DNA of 64,000 nt from Microbulbifer agarilyticus (GCF_020171345.1 NZ_JAIUZM010000003.1:372001-436000), one strand, 5' to 3'. Shown: positions 26,042 through 35,640, numbered from the stretch's first letter. Notes: generated by a model not told the origin, from the sequence alone. Numbers and translations: made by a program.

Positions 26042-26485
26042 TTATTCGTCAGGGGTGTGTACGCGGACGGCTAAAACATCGCAGCCAGCGCCGTGCAGCA
26101 CCCCGTTTGCCGTAGAGCCCAGTAGCAGCGCCAGCCCATGGCGCCCGTGGCTGCCGATTACGATTAAATCGCAGCCGCTTTCTTCCGCGAGTCGGTGGAT
26201 TTCTGTGGCCGGCTGCCCCAGTACAACATGTTGCCGATCCTGCGGAATACCGAGCTCCTGAGCCGATTTACGCAACTGCTCTTTCGCCTGGTTTTGCAGC
26301 TGCTCCTGCACCTCTGACAGGTCCATGGGGATATCGCCGCCATAGGCGAAGGTCAGGGGCTCAATGATGTGCGCGAGGGTCAGCTGCGCCCCGGTACAGG
26401 CGGCAATTTGTTGCGCTCGCGTTAACACTTGCGAAGATTCGTCAGAAAGGTCCAGCCCTACCAGGATGTTGTTGTAGCCCGACAT
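26042..26485 (-). CDS. Universal stress protein, UspA family
   Basis: 147-aa single-domain Usp protein. It begins MSGYNNILVGLDLSDESSQVL and ends with the ATP-binding pattern GSHGRHGLALLLGSTANGVL (G-x2-G-x9-G-S/T), so it belongs to the nucleotide-binding subgroup. The ATG at 26483-26485 has a GAGGGGG site before it; an upstream in-frame extension to 26530 was rejected. Such proteins help survival in stress or stationary phase; the specific signal is unknown. Confidence 0.9.
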   Translation of the reverse strand: MSGYNNILVGLDLSDESSQVLTRAQQIAACTGAQLTLAHIIEPLTFAYGGDIPMDLSEVQEQLQNQAKEQLRKSAQELGIPQDRQHVVLGQPATEIHRLAEESGCDLIVIGSHGRHGLALLLGSTANGVLHGAGCDVLAVRVHTPDE

Positions 26486-26706
26486 AGGTCCCCCTCGATC
26501 TGCATAATAGTGTGAGTATTTGGCCGGCAACCGGGCCCGAACAATCCCTCCGCCGACGGCTTCATTCAGTCTACTTTAAAAAATCATACTTGACACAACC
26601 GCCCTGTTACGGAAAAGAATGCGCGCCCTGAAGTGACGTTGCAACCCCAAAATTTCGGTGCGAAGGCGCGTTACGTTACTGTGTAGCTCTCAATAAGGAA
26701 GCCGTC

Positions 26707-27231
26707 ATGGCCAGTTGGATTCCCATCTTCGCGATTATTTTCGCGGTCGTTCTGGTGATCGGTCCCGTTATGTGGCTCAAGCCCAGCGCGCGGGATCGCA
26801 AGCTGGCAGCGATGCGCCAGAGTGCCGCTACCGCCGGTCTCAAGGTACAGATGCAGCCGTTACCGGAAGCCCTGGGTAAAGGCACCGCAGCGACGTATTT
26901 TTCGCAGTGGCGTAATCCCCGTCGCTTGAACACTGGCTGGGGGCTCGAGTTAAAGCGCGTAGAGCATGAAATGCACCTTGATGGCCGCTGGGATTGGCGC
27001 AACGGGCGCACTGCGCCAGAGGCCGCGCGCCCGGTGCTCAAAGAACTGATTGCCATGTTGCCGGCGGATGCCACGGCAATTTTTGCCAATGACAGCGGGC
27101 TGGGCGTTCAATGGCGCGAGCGCAGTGGTGATGCGGGGTTGGCGGCGGTGACTCAGGCGCTAGCGGAGCAGCGCCCCTTAATAGAAGAAGCAATACGTCA
27201 GGTTGCACGCACCGAGCCCGGACTGGGCTAA
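26707..27231 (+). CDS. Conserved single-pass membrane protein, function unknown
   Basis: 174-aa protein with one N-terminal membrane span (WIPIFAIIFAVVLVIGPVMWL) and a cytoplasmic soluble domain (LAAMRQSAATAGLKVQMQPLPE, then a Trp-rich LDGRWDWRNG). AAGGAAG precedes the ATG by 6 bases. I do not recognise the family by name, though similar short membrane proteins occur next to topA in other gammaproteobacteria. It appears to be a single gene, followed by the topA promoter. Confidence 0.7.
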   Translation: MASWIPIFAIIFAVVLVIGPVMWLKPSARDRKLAAMRQSAATAGLKVQMQPLPEALGKGTAATYFSQWRNPRRLNTGWGLELKRVEHEMHLDGRWDWRNGRTAPEAARPVLKELIAMLPADATAIFANDSGLGVQWRERSGDAGLAAVTQALAEQRPLIEEAIRQVARTEPGLG

Positions 27232-27383
27232 AAACGTTCTGTCGGGAGTCGCTTGCTCCTGCGTAACAAGCTGGTCGTCTTGAGGATCTGGTCTACTGTT
27301 TTATCCGGTTGAACCCCGGGCTGAATTGCGGGTCGGAGGAGCTGTCCAGACGGTCGAATAGGTCACCAATTTGCTTAACTCGC

Positions 27384-27412
27384 TTGACCAAAGGCGAGAC
27401 CAAGCATATATA
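27384..27412 (+). promoter_or_regulatory. Sigma70 promoter of topA
   Basis: TTGACC (27384-27389), 17-base spacer, TATATA (27407-27412): a near-consensus promoter giving a leader of about 70 bases before the topA ATG. The remainder of the gap 27232-27383 shows no gene. Confidence 0.65.
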
Positions 27413-27490
27413 TTCGCGCAACGCACTGTGCAAACAGCAGTGAGCACAGATTGCGCAAGCAGTAAATTTTTTATTGAAAATCAAAGGCTT

Positions 27491-30247
27491 ATGGGTAAAT
27501 CACTGGTCATCGTCGAGTCGCCGGCGAAGGCAAAAACGATCAACAAGTATCTCGGAAAAGACTTCGTGGTGAAGTCCAGTATTGGTCATATCCGGGATCT
27601 TCCTACCGGTGCTTCCGCCAAGCAGGCTGTCGATCCGAAAGAACGGGCGCGCCGGGCGGCGGAAACTCGCAAGTTGTCGCCAGAAGCCAAAGAGGTTTAC
27701 AAGCGCAAAAAAACCCGTGAGCAGCTCATCAAGCGCATGGGTATCAACCCGGATCACAACTGGGAGGCGCACTATGAAATCCTCCCCGGCAAAGAAAAAG
27801 TTGTCGATGAATTGCGCAAACTGGCGGCAAATGCTGACCACGTATATCTCGCAACGGATTTGGACCGCGAAGGAGAGGCCATTGCCTGGCACTTGCGCGA
27901 AGCTATCGGCGGTGATGAGCAGCGCTATCGCCGCGTGGTGTTCAACGAAATTACCAAGTCCGCGATTCAGGAAGCGTTTGAAGATCCCGGTCCCCTGGAC
28001 ATTGATCGGGTAAATGCGCAGCAGGCGCGTCGCTTCCTCGATCGCATTGTGGGCTACATGGTTTCACCGCTGTTGTGGGAGAAAGTGGCGCGAGGCCTTT
28101 CTGCCGGTCGTGTGCAGTCCGTGGCGGTCAAGCTGGTTGTTGAGCGCGAGCGCGAGATCCGCGCGTTTATTCCAGAAGAGTACTGGACGCTGTTCGCCGA
28201 CACCCAGACGGCGAAAGCCGACGCCCTGCGCCTGGAAGTGAAAAAGCAGGCCGGTGAGGCTTTCCGTCCCACCAATGAAGAGCAGGCCATGGCTGCGTTC
28301 AACGCGCTGCAGGCTAGCGACTTCACGGTGAGCGCGCGGGATGACAAGCCGACCAGTTCCAAGCCCACCGCGCCTTATATCACCTCAACCCTGCAGCAGG
28401 CGGCGAGTAACCGCTTGGGCTTCAGTGTTAAGAAAACCATGATGATGGCACAGCGTCTCTATGAGGCGGGTTACATCACCTATATGCGTACCGACTCCAC
28501 CAATTTGAGCAAGGAAGCGGTCGCTTCTGTGCGTGAATTTATTGGTGAAAACTACGGCGAAAAATATTTGCCGGAAAACCCGAACAGCTACAGCAGCAAA
28601 GAAGGTGCGCAGGAAGCGCACGAAGCGATTCGTCCTTCCGATGTGCGGGTCAAACCCAACAATCTTTCCGGTATGGAACGCGACGCCGAGCGCCTCTACA
28701 CCCTGATCTGGCAGCAGTTTGTTGCCTGTCAGATGACCCCGGCCAAGTTTACCTCTACGTCAGTGGTGGTTACCGCCGGTGATTTCGAACTGCGTACGCG
28801 CGGCCGTGTGATCCGCTTCGACGGCTTCCTGAAGGTCGCGCCGGCACAGAGCAAAAAAGACGAAGATCTGGTGCTGCCGGATATCAAGGTCGGTGAGAAG
28901 CTGAACCTGCAAAAGCTCGATCCAAAACAGCATTTCACCAAACCGCCGGCACGCTTCAGTGAAGCGGCACTGGTAAAAGAGCTGGAAAAACGCGGTATTG
29001 GCCGTCCGTCTACCTACGCATCGATTATTTCCACCATTCAGGATCGCGGCTACGTGCGCCTGGAAAACCGCCGTTTTTATGCGGAAAAAATGGGAGATAT
29101 CGTTACCGATCGCCTGAGCGAGAGCTTCACCGATCTGATGGATTATGGCTTTACCGCCAGTCTGGAAGAATCCCTCGACACCGTTGCGGAAGGCAAAAAG
29201 GGTTGGAAGGATCTGCTGAACGAGTTCTATTCAGACTTCAGCAAGCGCCTGGAGACTGCGCAGGATAAAGACGGTGGCATGCGTCGGAATAACCCGACGG
29301 ACACCGATATCGAGTGCAGCAAGTGCGGCCGTCATATGCAGATTCGCACCGGTTCTACCGGTGTATTCCTGGGGTGCTCGGGTTACGCTTTACCGCCGAA
29401 GGAGCGCTGCACCAATACCATGAACCTGGTATCTGGTGAGGAAGCGGTTGATGCGGAGAAGGATGAAGATGCGGAAACGCGTCAACTGCGCGATAAGCGC
29501 CGCTGTCCGAAGTGCGGTACTGCCATGGATAGCTACCTGGTGGACGAGCATCGCAAACTGCACATCTGTGGCAATAACCCGGACTGTACTGGTTTCGAAG
29601 TAGAGCAGGGTACCTTCAAGATCAAGGGCTACGATGGCCCGGTCATTGAGTGTGACAAGTGTGGTTCTGACATGCAGTTGAAGTCTGGCCGTTTTGGCAA
29701 GTACTTCGGCTGTACCAACGAAAACTGCAAAAACACCCGCAAGCTTCTCAAGAATGGCCAGCCAGCACCTCCGAAAATGGATCCGGTGCCCATGCCTGAG
29801 CTCGCCTGCGAGAAAGTCGACGACACCTACATTCTGCGCGACGGTGCGTCTGGACTGTTTTTGGCCGCCAGCCAGTTCCCGAAAAACCGCGAGACCCGTG
29901 CTCCGCGGATCAAGGAATTGCTGCCGCACAAGGATGAGATCGATCCAAAGTACAGCTTCCTGTTTTCTGCGCCGGCGGAAGACAATGCAGGCCGGGATAC
30001 GGTGGTGCGTTTCAGCCGCAAGACCCAAGAGCAGTATGTGCAGACAGAAGAAGACGGCAAGGCGACCGGCTGGAAGGCATTCTATCGCGACGGTAAATGG
30101 CAGGTAGAAGAGCCGGCTAAAAAAGCACCAGCTAAGAAAAAGGCCGCGGCGAAGAAGGCGCCTGCCAAGAAGGCTGCCGCGAAGAAGACAGCTGCTAAAA
30201 AAGCACCCGCCAAGAAAGCGGCAGCAAAGAAAACGCCAGCGAAGTAA
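27491..30247 (+). CDS. topA: DNA topoisomerase I
   Basis: 918-aa type IA topoisomerase that relaxes negative supercoils. The TOPRIM domain opens [22 protein letters not shown] and holds the [13 protein letters not shown] metal site. The catalytic tyrosine is Tyr331 in [14 protein letters not shown]. Three C-terminal four-cysteine zinc ribbons follow ([24 protein letters not shown]). The end is a Lys/Ala/Pro-rich tail (about 877-918, repeats of PAKKAAAKK), like histone H1 tails, probably a DNA-binding extension. AAAGG lies just before the ATG at 27491; upstream in-frame codons are not part of the family protein. Confidence 0.97.
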   Translation: MGKSLVIVESPAKAKTINKYLGKDFVVKSSIGHIRDLPTGASAKQAVDPKERARRAAETRKLSPEAKEVYKRKKTREQLIKRMGINPDHNWEAHYEILPGKEKVVDELRKLAANADHVYLATDLDREGEAIAWHLREAIGGDEQRYRRVVFNEITKSAIQEAFEDPGPLDIDRVNAQQARRFLDRIVGYMVSPLLWEKVARGLSAGRVQSVAVKLVVEREREIRAFIPEEYWTLFADTQTAKADALRLEVKKQAGEAFRPTNEEQAMAAFNALQASDFTVSARDDKPTSSKPTAPYITSTLQQAASNRLGFSVKKTMMMAQRLYEAGYITYMRTDSTNLSKEAVASVREFIGENYGEKYLPENPNSYSSKEGAQEAHEAIRPSDVRVKPNNLSGMERDAERLYTLIWQQFVACQMTPAKFTSTSVVVTAGDFELRTRGRVIRFDGFLKVAPAQSKKDEDLVLPDIKVGEKLNLQKLDPKQHFTKPPARFSEAALVKELEKRGIGRPSTYASIISTIQDRGYVRLENRRFYAEKMGDIVTDRLSESFTDLMDYGFTASLEESLDTVAEGKKGWKDLLNEFYSDFSKRLETAQDKDGGMRRNNPTDTDIECSKCGRHMQIRTGSTGVFLGCSGYALPPKERCTNTMNLVSGEEAVDAEKDEDAETRQLRDKRRCPKCGTAMDSYLVDEHRKLHICGNNPDCTGFEVEQGTFKIKGYDGPVIECDKCGSDMQLKSGRFGKYFGCTNENCKNTRKLLKNGQPAPPKMDPVPMPELACEKVDDTYILRDGASGLFLAASQFPKNRETRAPRIKELLPHKDEIDPKYSFLFSAPAEDNAGRDTVVRFSRKTQEQYVQTEEDGKATGWKAFYRDGKWQVEEPAKKAPAKKKAAAKKAPAKKAAAKKTAAKKAPAKKAAAKKTPAK

Positions 30248-30251
30248 GTGG

Positions 30252-30269
30252 TAGGCCTGAAAAGGCCTA
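30252..30269. other. GAAA-loop hairpin after topA
   Basis: A 7-base-pair stem TAGGCCT/AGGCCTA closed by a GAAA tetraloop starts 5 bases after the topA stop and precedes the ribosome site of the next gene. There is no U-tract, so it is more likely an mRNA 3'-end or processing structure than a terminator. Confidence 0.45.
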
Positions 30270-30290
30270 AAGAGAAAGGGAACGGAAGTT

Positions 30291-30842
30291 TTGAGCAATC
30301 CCTACACCGGTACGGTGGCATCTGCATTGCGTAAGGCCCAGCTGCTGCTGGGCGCCCATCAGCAGGTTGCGAGCGAGCAGCCACTGCTGGACACCGCACT
30401 GCTGGAGGCGGCTGTTACACAGTTGTGGCGTGCTTACCGTGCGTTTCTCGCGGAGCAGGGGCATCAACTGCAGCTGGGCTTTGCCGCTGGTGCCGAGCCG
30501 GAAAGCGCGCAGGCACTTGCGGCGCTGGTCTCCCAGCGTGGCAAGTTCAGCGGCGATGTGACGGAGCTGGTGAACTTGTCAGAGGACCCCCAGAGTTGGT
30601 TGAGTGGACTCAGCGGCGCATGGGCCGGTCTATGGCAACTATCGCTTTCGGCACCTGCCGCGCCTGCAGGTGCGACGAACGCCGGGGGCTCTGGCGTGGA
30701 AACCATGATACCGGTACGGCAGCTGGATAATCCCTCTGCAGGCCGTCTGGAGGCCCCTCTGACGGCTGACAATCTTCGCCAGTGGCATCAGGCATTAGTG
30801 GAACTGATTCAGCGCCAACGGGCGCAGAGTCAGGAGTGGTAA
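30291..30842 (+). CDS. DUF6586 family protein
   Basis: 183-aa protein following topA. Its N-terminal helices (VASALRKAQLLLGAH, LLEAAVTQLWRAYRAFLAE) and C-terminal DNLRQWHQALVELIQRQRAQSQEW match the DUF6586 family as I recall it, normally encoded next to topA in pseudomonads. The function is unknown. It starts at TTG 30291 with GGAAG upstream and probably shares the topA transcript (43-base gap containing a small hairpin). Confidence 0.72.
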   Translation: MSNPYTGTVASALRKAQLLLGAHQQVASEQPLLDTALLEAAVTQLWRAYRAFLAEQGHQLQLGFAAGAEPESAQALAALVSQRGKFSGDVTELVNLSEDPQSWLSGLSGAWAGLWQLSLSAPAAPAGATNAGGSGVETMIPVRQLDNPSAGRLEAPLTADNLRQWHQALVELIQRQRAQSQEW

Positions 30843-30985
30843 AGACTGGTATACCCCTGTCACCACACCCACAGGGCAACGCAGGCGTTCATTCACCAAA
30901 GAAATCTATTAGTGGATGTACGCTGATTAGTTGAGGCCCCCTGTGGTACACTGGTTGCCAAATCACGCGGTTACCGGAGAAGTGA

Positions 30986-31240
30986 ATGTCTACAGAGACT
31001 TACGAGATCATTGAGCTGTCCAATGGTGATGTGGCGCTACGACGCGCTGGTCACAAAGGCGAGCCTCTGGTGCGTATTCGTTTCTCCGACGAGAGTATGC
31101 ATTTTTTGCGCGACCACAAGGTGGCGGTGGCCCGGGCCATGCTGGAGGCGGGGATCGAAGCGGTTCAGGATATCAGTGAAATGGAGCCAGAGCCTTTCGA
31201 GGAAGAAGTGGTCGATATCACCGAGCACACGATTCACTGA
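30986..31240 (+). CDS. Conserved 84-aa acidic protein, function unknown
   Basis: A compact 84-aa protein with a beta-rich start (ETYEIIELSNGDVALRRAG), a helical DHKVAVARAMLEAGIEAV segment and an acidic tail (EMEPEPFEEEVVDITEH). GGAGAAG precedes the ATG by a good distance. Its place between the topA cluster and lexA matches a conserved small gene in pseudomonads. No motif gives a function. It ends before a shared bidirectional terminator with lexA. Confidence 0.7.
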   Translation: MSTETYEIIELSNGDVALRRAGHKGEPLVRIRFSDESMHFLRDHKVAVARAMLEAGIEAVQDISEMEPEPFEEEVVDITEHTIH

Positions 31241-31268
31241 AGATGTGAAAAGAAGGTTTGCAAAGACT

Positions 31269-31317
31269 TTCAGGCATAAAAAAACAGGGCATTGGCCCTG
31301 TTTTTTTTATGCCTGAA
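31269..31317. terminator. Bidirectional terminator between the 84-aa gene and lexA
   Basis: A stem of about 22 base pairs with a four-base loop ATTG. The arm core is ACAGGGC/GCCCTGT flanked by A7 and T8 runs and then CAGGCAT/ATGCCTG. It lies between convergent genes and should end transcription from both sides. Confidence 0.9.
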
Positions 31318-31348
31318 ATAATTCGGCCGGCGACTGTGAGCGGCGTGA

Positions 31349-31957
31349 TCAGATCGGATTCTGCCGGATCACCCCAACTGCCAATCCTTCGATGGCAAAG
31401 CTGCGGTCGCGCATGTCCACCTCAATCACGTTGAAGTCTTCGTTTTCAGGTAACAGTTGTACCGTGGCCTGGTTGCCGCGGCGCTTGAAGCGCTTCACCG
31501 TCACTTCATCTTCTATACGTGCCACCACAATCTGCCCATTGCGGATGTTGTCGGTGCGCTGCACTGCCAATAAGTCGCCGTCGAGAATGCCGGCGTCTTT
31601 CATGCTCATGCCGTGCACACGCAGCAGGTAGTCGGCGGGGGGGTGGAAAAACTCCGCCGGAATCTCACAGTATTCTTCGATGTTTTCTTCCGCAAGCACC
31701 GGATTACCGGCGGCAACACGGCCGACAATGGGTAGACCGGTGTGGTGATCTGGGATGCGGATACCACGGGAGGCACCGGCAACCATTTCGATCGCGCCTT
31801 TGCGGGCCAGGGCCTTGAGGTGTTCTTCCGCTGCGTTGGGAGAGCGAAAGCCAAGCTCCTGAGCAATTTCGGCTCGAGTGGGCGGATAGCCTGTGTCGTC
31901 CAGATAGCTCTTGATCAGTTCCAGAACCTGAGCCTGGCGTGCGGTGAGGTTTGTCAT
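31349..31957 (-). CDS. lexA: SOS response repressor LexA
   Basis: 202-aa LexA. The N-terminal winged helix ([20 protein letters not shown], then [22 protein letters not shown]) binds SOS boxes. The C-terminal S24 peptidase has the autocleavage bond Ala83-Gly84 (GRVAAGNPV), Ser118 (HGMSMKD) and Lys155 (EVTVKRFKR). RecA-stimulated self-cleavage derepresses DNA repair genes. Two SOS boxes lie 17-52 bases upstream of its ATG, so it is autoregulated. No sulA homologue follows it, although one is usual at this site in pseudomonads. Confidence 0.97.
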   Translation of the reverse strand: MTNLTARQAQVLELIKSYLDDTGYPPTRAEIAQELGFRSPNAAEEHLKALARKGAIEMVAGASRGIRIPDHHTGLPIVGRVAAGNPVLAEENIEEYCEIPAEFFHPPADYLLRVHGMSMKDAGILDGDLLAVQRTDNIRNGQIVVARIEDEVTVKRFKRRGNQATVQLLPENEDFNVIEVDMRDRSFAIEGLAVGVIRQNPI

Positions 31958-31974
31958 TGGCGCCTTCCTTTGAT

Positions 31975-32009
31975 CTGTATTTTTATACAGTTGCTGGGAT
32001 TATATACAG
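31975..32009 (-). promoter_or_regulatory. Two tandem SOS boxes (LexA operators)
   Basis: Box 1 at 31975-31990, CTGTATTTTTATACAG, is a perfect CTGT-N8-ACAG. Box 2 at 31994-32009, CTGGGATTATATACAG, has one mismatch in the first half-site. They are 3 bases apart and upstream of lexA, as in E. coli, giving cooperative autorepression. Confidence 0.9.
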
Positions 32010-32086
32010 ATTTATGGCGCGCGCAATATGTCGCCTGGCAAGTTAATCCTTAATCGTAAACTTGCCGGCGGCGTGAGGCGGGTGTA

Positions 32087-32419
32087 TTACAAGCCTTCAT
32101 CAGTGCCCGGAAATGAGTCTCCCTCGAGCCGGTCGATGGCGCTTTGGGCGGGCGAAAAGATTGGGCTTTTGAAGCCGGCGTCTTCTTCATCCCCCATTTC
32201 ATGCGCAAAGGTACCGTAACTGGCGTTGGCATCTTCGGGTGCCGCAGCACCTATAACGGGTAGGGAAGGCCAGCTCTGAAATTCAATTTCATCAATGCTG
32301 CCGTCGAGATATTGGATCTCGATAGTGCGCGATGGATGGTCAACCGCGACAACCTCAAATAGGTCGCCGGTGTCGAAATTTTCAAACCAGCTGCCAATTT
32401 CAGGGGCGATTCTCGCCAT
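32087..32419 (-). CDS. DUF6763-like small acidic protein
   Basis: 110-aa protein starting MARIAPEIGSWFENFDTGDLFEVVAVD, with IEIQYLDGSIDEIEFQSW. This looks like the DUF6763 family of small beta-barrel-like proteins in gammaproteobacteria; the assignment is from memory and moderate. It occupies the position upstream of lexA where other species carry different genes, and ends about 110 bases before the lexA SOS boxes, so it is a separate transcription unit. The function is unknown. Confidence 0.72.
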   Translation of the reverse strand: MARIAPEIGSWFENFDTGDLFEVVAVDHPSRTIEIQYLDGSIDEIEFQSWPSLPVIGAAAPEDANASYGTFAHEMGDEEDAGFKSPIFSPAQSAIDRLEGDSFPGTDEGL

Positions 32420-32540
32420 GACTTGGCCCTCCTATATCGGGGTGGCTCGGGTTTTTATCTCGGGCCTTCCCACTCGTGGCGCTAGCTCTTTCGCGGTACC
32501 TGCCGGGATTCGGCAGATGCGATGAGTTGCGCAAATTTTT

Positions 32541-32699
32541 CAAACGTTCATGGCCAATCTAATGTCGCCGGCGTGCGCTCGGTAACCGGAACCGGCGGTG
32601 AAAGGGGCTGGCTTTAGACCGATTATGCATGCGCGTATTCCATCATTGCCGGTATGTGCTAGTCTGGCGGTTAAAACAAACGTTTAAATTGTTGGTTTG
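32541..32699. promoter_or_regulatory. Possible PsrA operators
   Basis: The 8-base string CAAACGTT occurs at 32541-32548 and again at 32677-32684, and the second copy is followed by GTTTG at 32695-32699. Published PsrA sites are of the type (C/G)AAAC-N2-4-GTTT(G/C). The resemblance is partial, since the half-sites here abut instead of being spaced. Location in the divergent gap upstream of the psrA-like gene suggests autoregulation. Confidence 0.35.
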
Positions 32700-32717
32700 A
32701 ATTGTTGTGAGATTGGT

Positions 32718-33362
32718 ATGAGTCAGTTGGATACCGTTCAGCGGATATTGGACGCTGCGGAAGTACTGTTTGCTGAGCGCGGGTTTACCGAGACCTCTTT
32801 GCGTACGATTACCAGCACCGCGGGGGTCAATCTGGCGGCGGTGAATTATCATTTTGGTTCGAAAAAAGAACTAATTCAGGCGGTATTCGAGCGCTTTCTT
32901 ACACCTTTTACGACCTCTCTGGATGCAGAGCTCGCCCGTCTGGCCACCGAAGAGGGCTCGTTGCAGCTGGATGACCTGCTGCAGAGCCTGTACCGGGTTG
33001 CCTTAGCCGGCTTGGCCAGCCAGGGGCGTGATCCGAAGCGGTTTATGCGCTTGCTGGGGCTGGCGTATACCCAGTCTCAGGGCCATTTGCGTCGCTTTAT
33101 CGTTTCTCGTTATGGCGACTCTTACCGGCGCTTTGCCGGCTCTCTGGCTACCGCCTTGCCCCACGTAGATCCGGTGACCTTTTACTGGCGCCTTTATTTT
33201 ATGCTGGGCGCAACCGTGTTTTCCCTTTCGAGCTTTGATGCGATCGAAGCTATCCTGAGAGAGGATTTCGGCGCTGAAAGTAGTCTGGAAGAAACTCTTG
33301 CCCGGCTAGCGCCGGCGGCGGTGGCCATGCTGACCGCGCCGGTACCGACCGAAGGTGGATAA
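32718..33362 (+). CDS. psrA: PsrA-like TetR-family regulator
   Basis: About 214-aa TetR-type repressor with an N-terminal helix-turn-helix (VQRILDAAEVLFAERGFTETSLRTITSTAGVNLAAVNYHFGSKKELIQAVFERFL). This is strikingly like Pseudomonas PsrA, which senses long-chain fatty acids and regulates beta-oxidation and rpoS. The C-terminal LGLAYTQSQGHLRRFI and YWRLYFMLGATVFSLS stretches also fit. Its place beside lexA and nagZ matches the Pseudomonas order. The start is ATG 32718; no strong ribosome site. Confidence 0.86.
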   Translation: MSQLDTVQRILDAAEVLFAERGFTETSLRTITSTAGVNLAAVNYHFGSKKELIQAVFERFLTPFTTSLDAELARLATEEGSLQLDDLLQSLYRVALAGLASQGRDPKRFMRLLGLAYTQSQGHLRRFIVSRYGDSYRRFAGSLATALPHVDPVTFYWRLYFMLGATVFSLSSFDAIEAILREDFGAESSLEETLARLAPAAVAMLTAPVPTEGG

Positions 33363-33445
33363 TTGACCGGGAAATTCTGGCCTGTTATCCGCTACTGCCC
33401 GTTCGTCTATTGCGTGATCGAAGTTTAATTGTGGAGTGTATACCG

Positions 33446-34459
33446 ATGTCTGCTCAGATTGGCCCGGTAATGATCGATGTGGATGGCCTTACGCTTACCG
33501 ACGAGGATCGCGAGCTGTTGCGGCACCCACATGTAGGCGGGCTGATATTCTTTGCGCGCAATTATGAAAATCGTCCGCAACTGGAAAGCCTCATTGCAGA
33601 GATCCGTGCCGTGCGCCCTGAGATTCTGCTGGCGGTGGATCAGGAAGGGGGCAGGGTGCAGCGCTTTCGGGACTTCTTCACGCGCATTCCCTCAATGCAG
33701 GCGCTCAGTGCACAAGCGAATACGCAGCAATTGCAGGACGTTGGCTGGCTGCTTGCAGCCGAGCTACTTGCGGTCGGTGTGGACTTCAGCTTTGCGCCGG
33801 TGCTCGACGCGGACGATGATTTTTGCCGAATCGTCGGGGATCGCAGTTTCGCGCAGGACCCACTGGCCCTGTGCCAAAAGGCACGGCCGTTTATTGCCGG
33901 CATGCATGAGGCCGGTATGGCAACCACGGGCAAGCATTTTCCCGGCCATGGCCAGGTGCTGGAAGACAGCCACGAAGAGCTGCCGGTTGATGAGCGCGAT
34001 CTCGAGACCGTGCTTGCCGCGGATGGGGTGCCGTTTGCAGAATGTATTGCCGCTGGCGAGTTGGAAGCCGTCATGCCGGCGCATATCCGCTTTGCCAAGG
34101 TCGATGAAAACTCCGTAGGCTTTTCACGCTACTGGCTGCAAGAGATCTTACGCAAGCGCCTCAAGTTTGATGGGGTCATCTTTAGCGATGACCTGACCAT
34201 GGAGGGCGCCGGCGCAGCGGGTGGCTATCGGGAGCGTATTCACGCCGCGCTTTCTGCGGGTTGCGATATGGGTATCGTCTGTAACAATCGCCAGGGTGCC
34301 ATTGAGGTCCTCGATGCGCTGCAAGACTACTCGATCGACCCTGCGTCTAGTGAGCGTCTGTCCCGCATGCGCGGTCAGCCCAAAATTAGCAGCTGGGATG
34401 CGCTGGAAAAGAGCGACCGTTGGCAAAAAACACGCGAGTGGCTGGCATCCTGGATGTAA
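33446..34459 (+). CDS. nagZ: Beta-N-acetylhexosaminidase NagZ
   Basis: 337-aa cytoplasmic glycoside hydrolase family 3 enzyme for peptidoglycan recycling; it removes GlcNAc from anhydro-muropeptides. Motifs: VGGLIFFARNYENRPQL, AVDQEGGRVQRFR, the catalytic-loop histidine region TTGKHFPGHGQV, MPAHIRF, and the catalytic aspartate in GVIFSDDLTMEGA. GGAG lies about 10 bases ahead of the ATG. Its product affects AmpR/AmpC signalling where that exists; no ampC is seen here. Confidence 0.96.
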   Translation: MSAQIGPVMIDVDGLTLTDEDRELLRHPHVGGLIFFARNYENRPQLESLIAEIRAVRPEILLAVDQEGGRVQRFRDFFTRIPSMQALSAQANTQQLQDVGWLLAAELLAVGVDFSFAPVLDADDDFCRIVGDRSFAQDPLALCQKARPFIAGMHEAGMATTGKHFPGHGQVLEDSHEELPVDERDLETVLAADGVPFAECIAAGELEAVMPAHIRFAKVDENSVGFSRYWLQEILRKRLKFDGVIFSDDLTMEGAGAAGGYRERIHAALSAGCDMGIVCNNRQGAIEVLDALQDYSIDPASSERLSRMRGQPKISSWDALEKSDRWQKTREWLASWM

Positions 34460-34509
34460 ATACGCACAATAATCCCCTAATCATTCGTCTGCAGCTTATG
34501 GAGTAGTTT

Positions 34510-35640
34510 GTGGAGTCAGCTAAAGCGTTCTTGCGCTCCCTGGTCGGGGACGACCGCTTCTGGATTGCCGAAATCTTTTTCATTGTTCTGATTACCGCAC
34601 TGGCCTCCTGGTTGGTGGGGCGCTTCATCCTGCAGCTCCAGGCGCGGGCAGCGCGCACCGTAAACCCGTGGGATGATGCGCTGGCCAACTCCATCAATCC
34701 GCCGGCATCGATTTTGATCTGGCTGTTGGGCCTGTCCGTTGCGGCTGCTCGCACCGCGACCACCACCGGCTCAGAACTCCTGACCTGGCTTGCGGACAAG
34801 CCGCGGGCGGTCGGTTTTGTGGTGGTTATCGCATGGTTTGGTTTGCGCTTTGCCAAAGAGGTAGAGCGCAATCTGGCGGATCCTCGCTATATGCATAAGC
34901 CGATCGATGCCACTACGGTGCGCGCCATTGGCAAGCTGGTGCGTGCGTCGATCATGATTACCGCTGCGCTGGTGATTATGCAGCGTCTTGGGTATAGCGT
35001 GAGTGGCGTGCTGGCGATGGGGGGTATTGGCGGCCTCGCGATCGGTTTTGCGGCGAAGGACCTCCTGGCAAACTTCTTTGGTGGTCTGATGATTTATCTG
35101 GATCGCCCGTTCAAGGTAGGGGACTGGGTGCGCTCTCCAGACCAGGAGATTGAGGGAACTGTAGAAGATATTGGCTGGCGCCTGACCAGGATTCGCACCT
35201 TCGACAAACGCCCCCTGTATATCCCCAATGGCACCTTCACGCAGATCTCGGTGGAAAACCCGTCGCGCATGTTGAATCGCCGTATTTATGAAACCATCGG
35301 CATTCGCTATGAAGATGCGCACCTGATGGAGACTGTGGTGGGTGAGGTGCGCCGCATGCTGCAGCAGCACCCGGAAATTGATACCAACCAAACGCTCATC
35401 GTGAACTTCAACTCGTTCGCGCCGTCTTCACTGGATTTCTTTATTTACACTTTCACCAAGACCACCGAGTGGGTTCGCTACCACGAGATCAAGCAGGACG
35501 TGCTGCTGAAAATCCTCAAGATTATTGAGGCGCAGGGCGCGTCTTGTGCGTTCCCCACATCCACATTGCACATATCCGAGTTGCCCGAGCTGGCCATTGC
35601 AGATCGCTCCGCTGGAGCGCGCGGCCCGGTCGGCGTTTAA
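34510..35640 (+). CDS. MscS-family mechanosensitive channel
   Basis: 376-aa MscS-type channel. Several N-terminal hydrophobic segments (for example WIAEIFFIVLITALASWLV, PASILIWLLGLSVAAA, VGFVVVIAWFGL) lead to the pore-lining helix and MscS core: VLAMGGIGGLAIGFAAKDLLANFFGG, then DRPFKVGDWV, GTVEDIGWRLTRIRTFDKRPLYIPNG. The C-terminal soluble vestibule domain is complete. It releases solutes on hypo-osmotic shock. The start is GTG 34510 with GGAG about 7 bases upstream. A terminator follows. Confidence 0.92.
   Translation: MESAKAFLRSLVGDDRFWIAEIFFIVLITALASWLVGRFILQLQARAARTVNPWDDALANSINPPASILIWLLGLSVAAARTATTTGSELLTWLADKPRAVGFVVVIAWFGLRFAKEVERNLADPRYMHKPIDATTVRAIGKLVRASIMITAALVIMQRLGYSVSGVLAMGGIGGLAIGFAAKDLLANFFGGLMIYLDRPFKVGDWVRSPDQEIEGTVEDIGWRLTRIRTFDKRPLYIPNGTFTQISVENPSRMLNRRIYETIGIRYEDAHLMETVVGEVRRMLQQHPEIDTNQTLIVNFNSFAPSSLDFFIYTFTKTTEWVRYHEIKQDVLLKILKIIEAQGASCAFPTSTLHISELPELAIADRSAGARGPVGV

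Noticed and set aside
32087-32419. SulA-type division inhibitor next to lexA
   Set aside because: Sequence and the absence of an SOS box of its own do not fit SulA; it looks like DUF6763.
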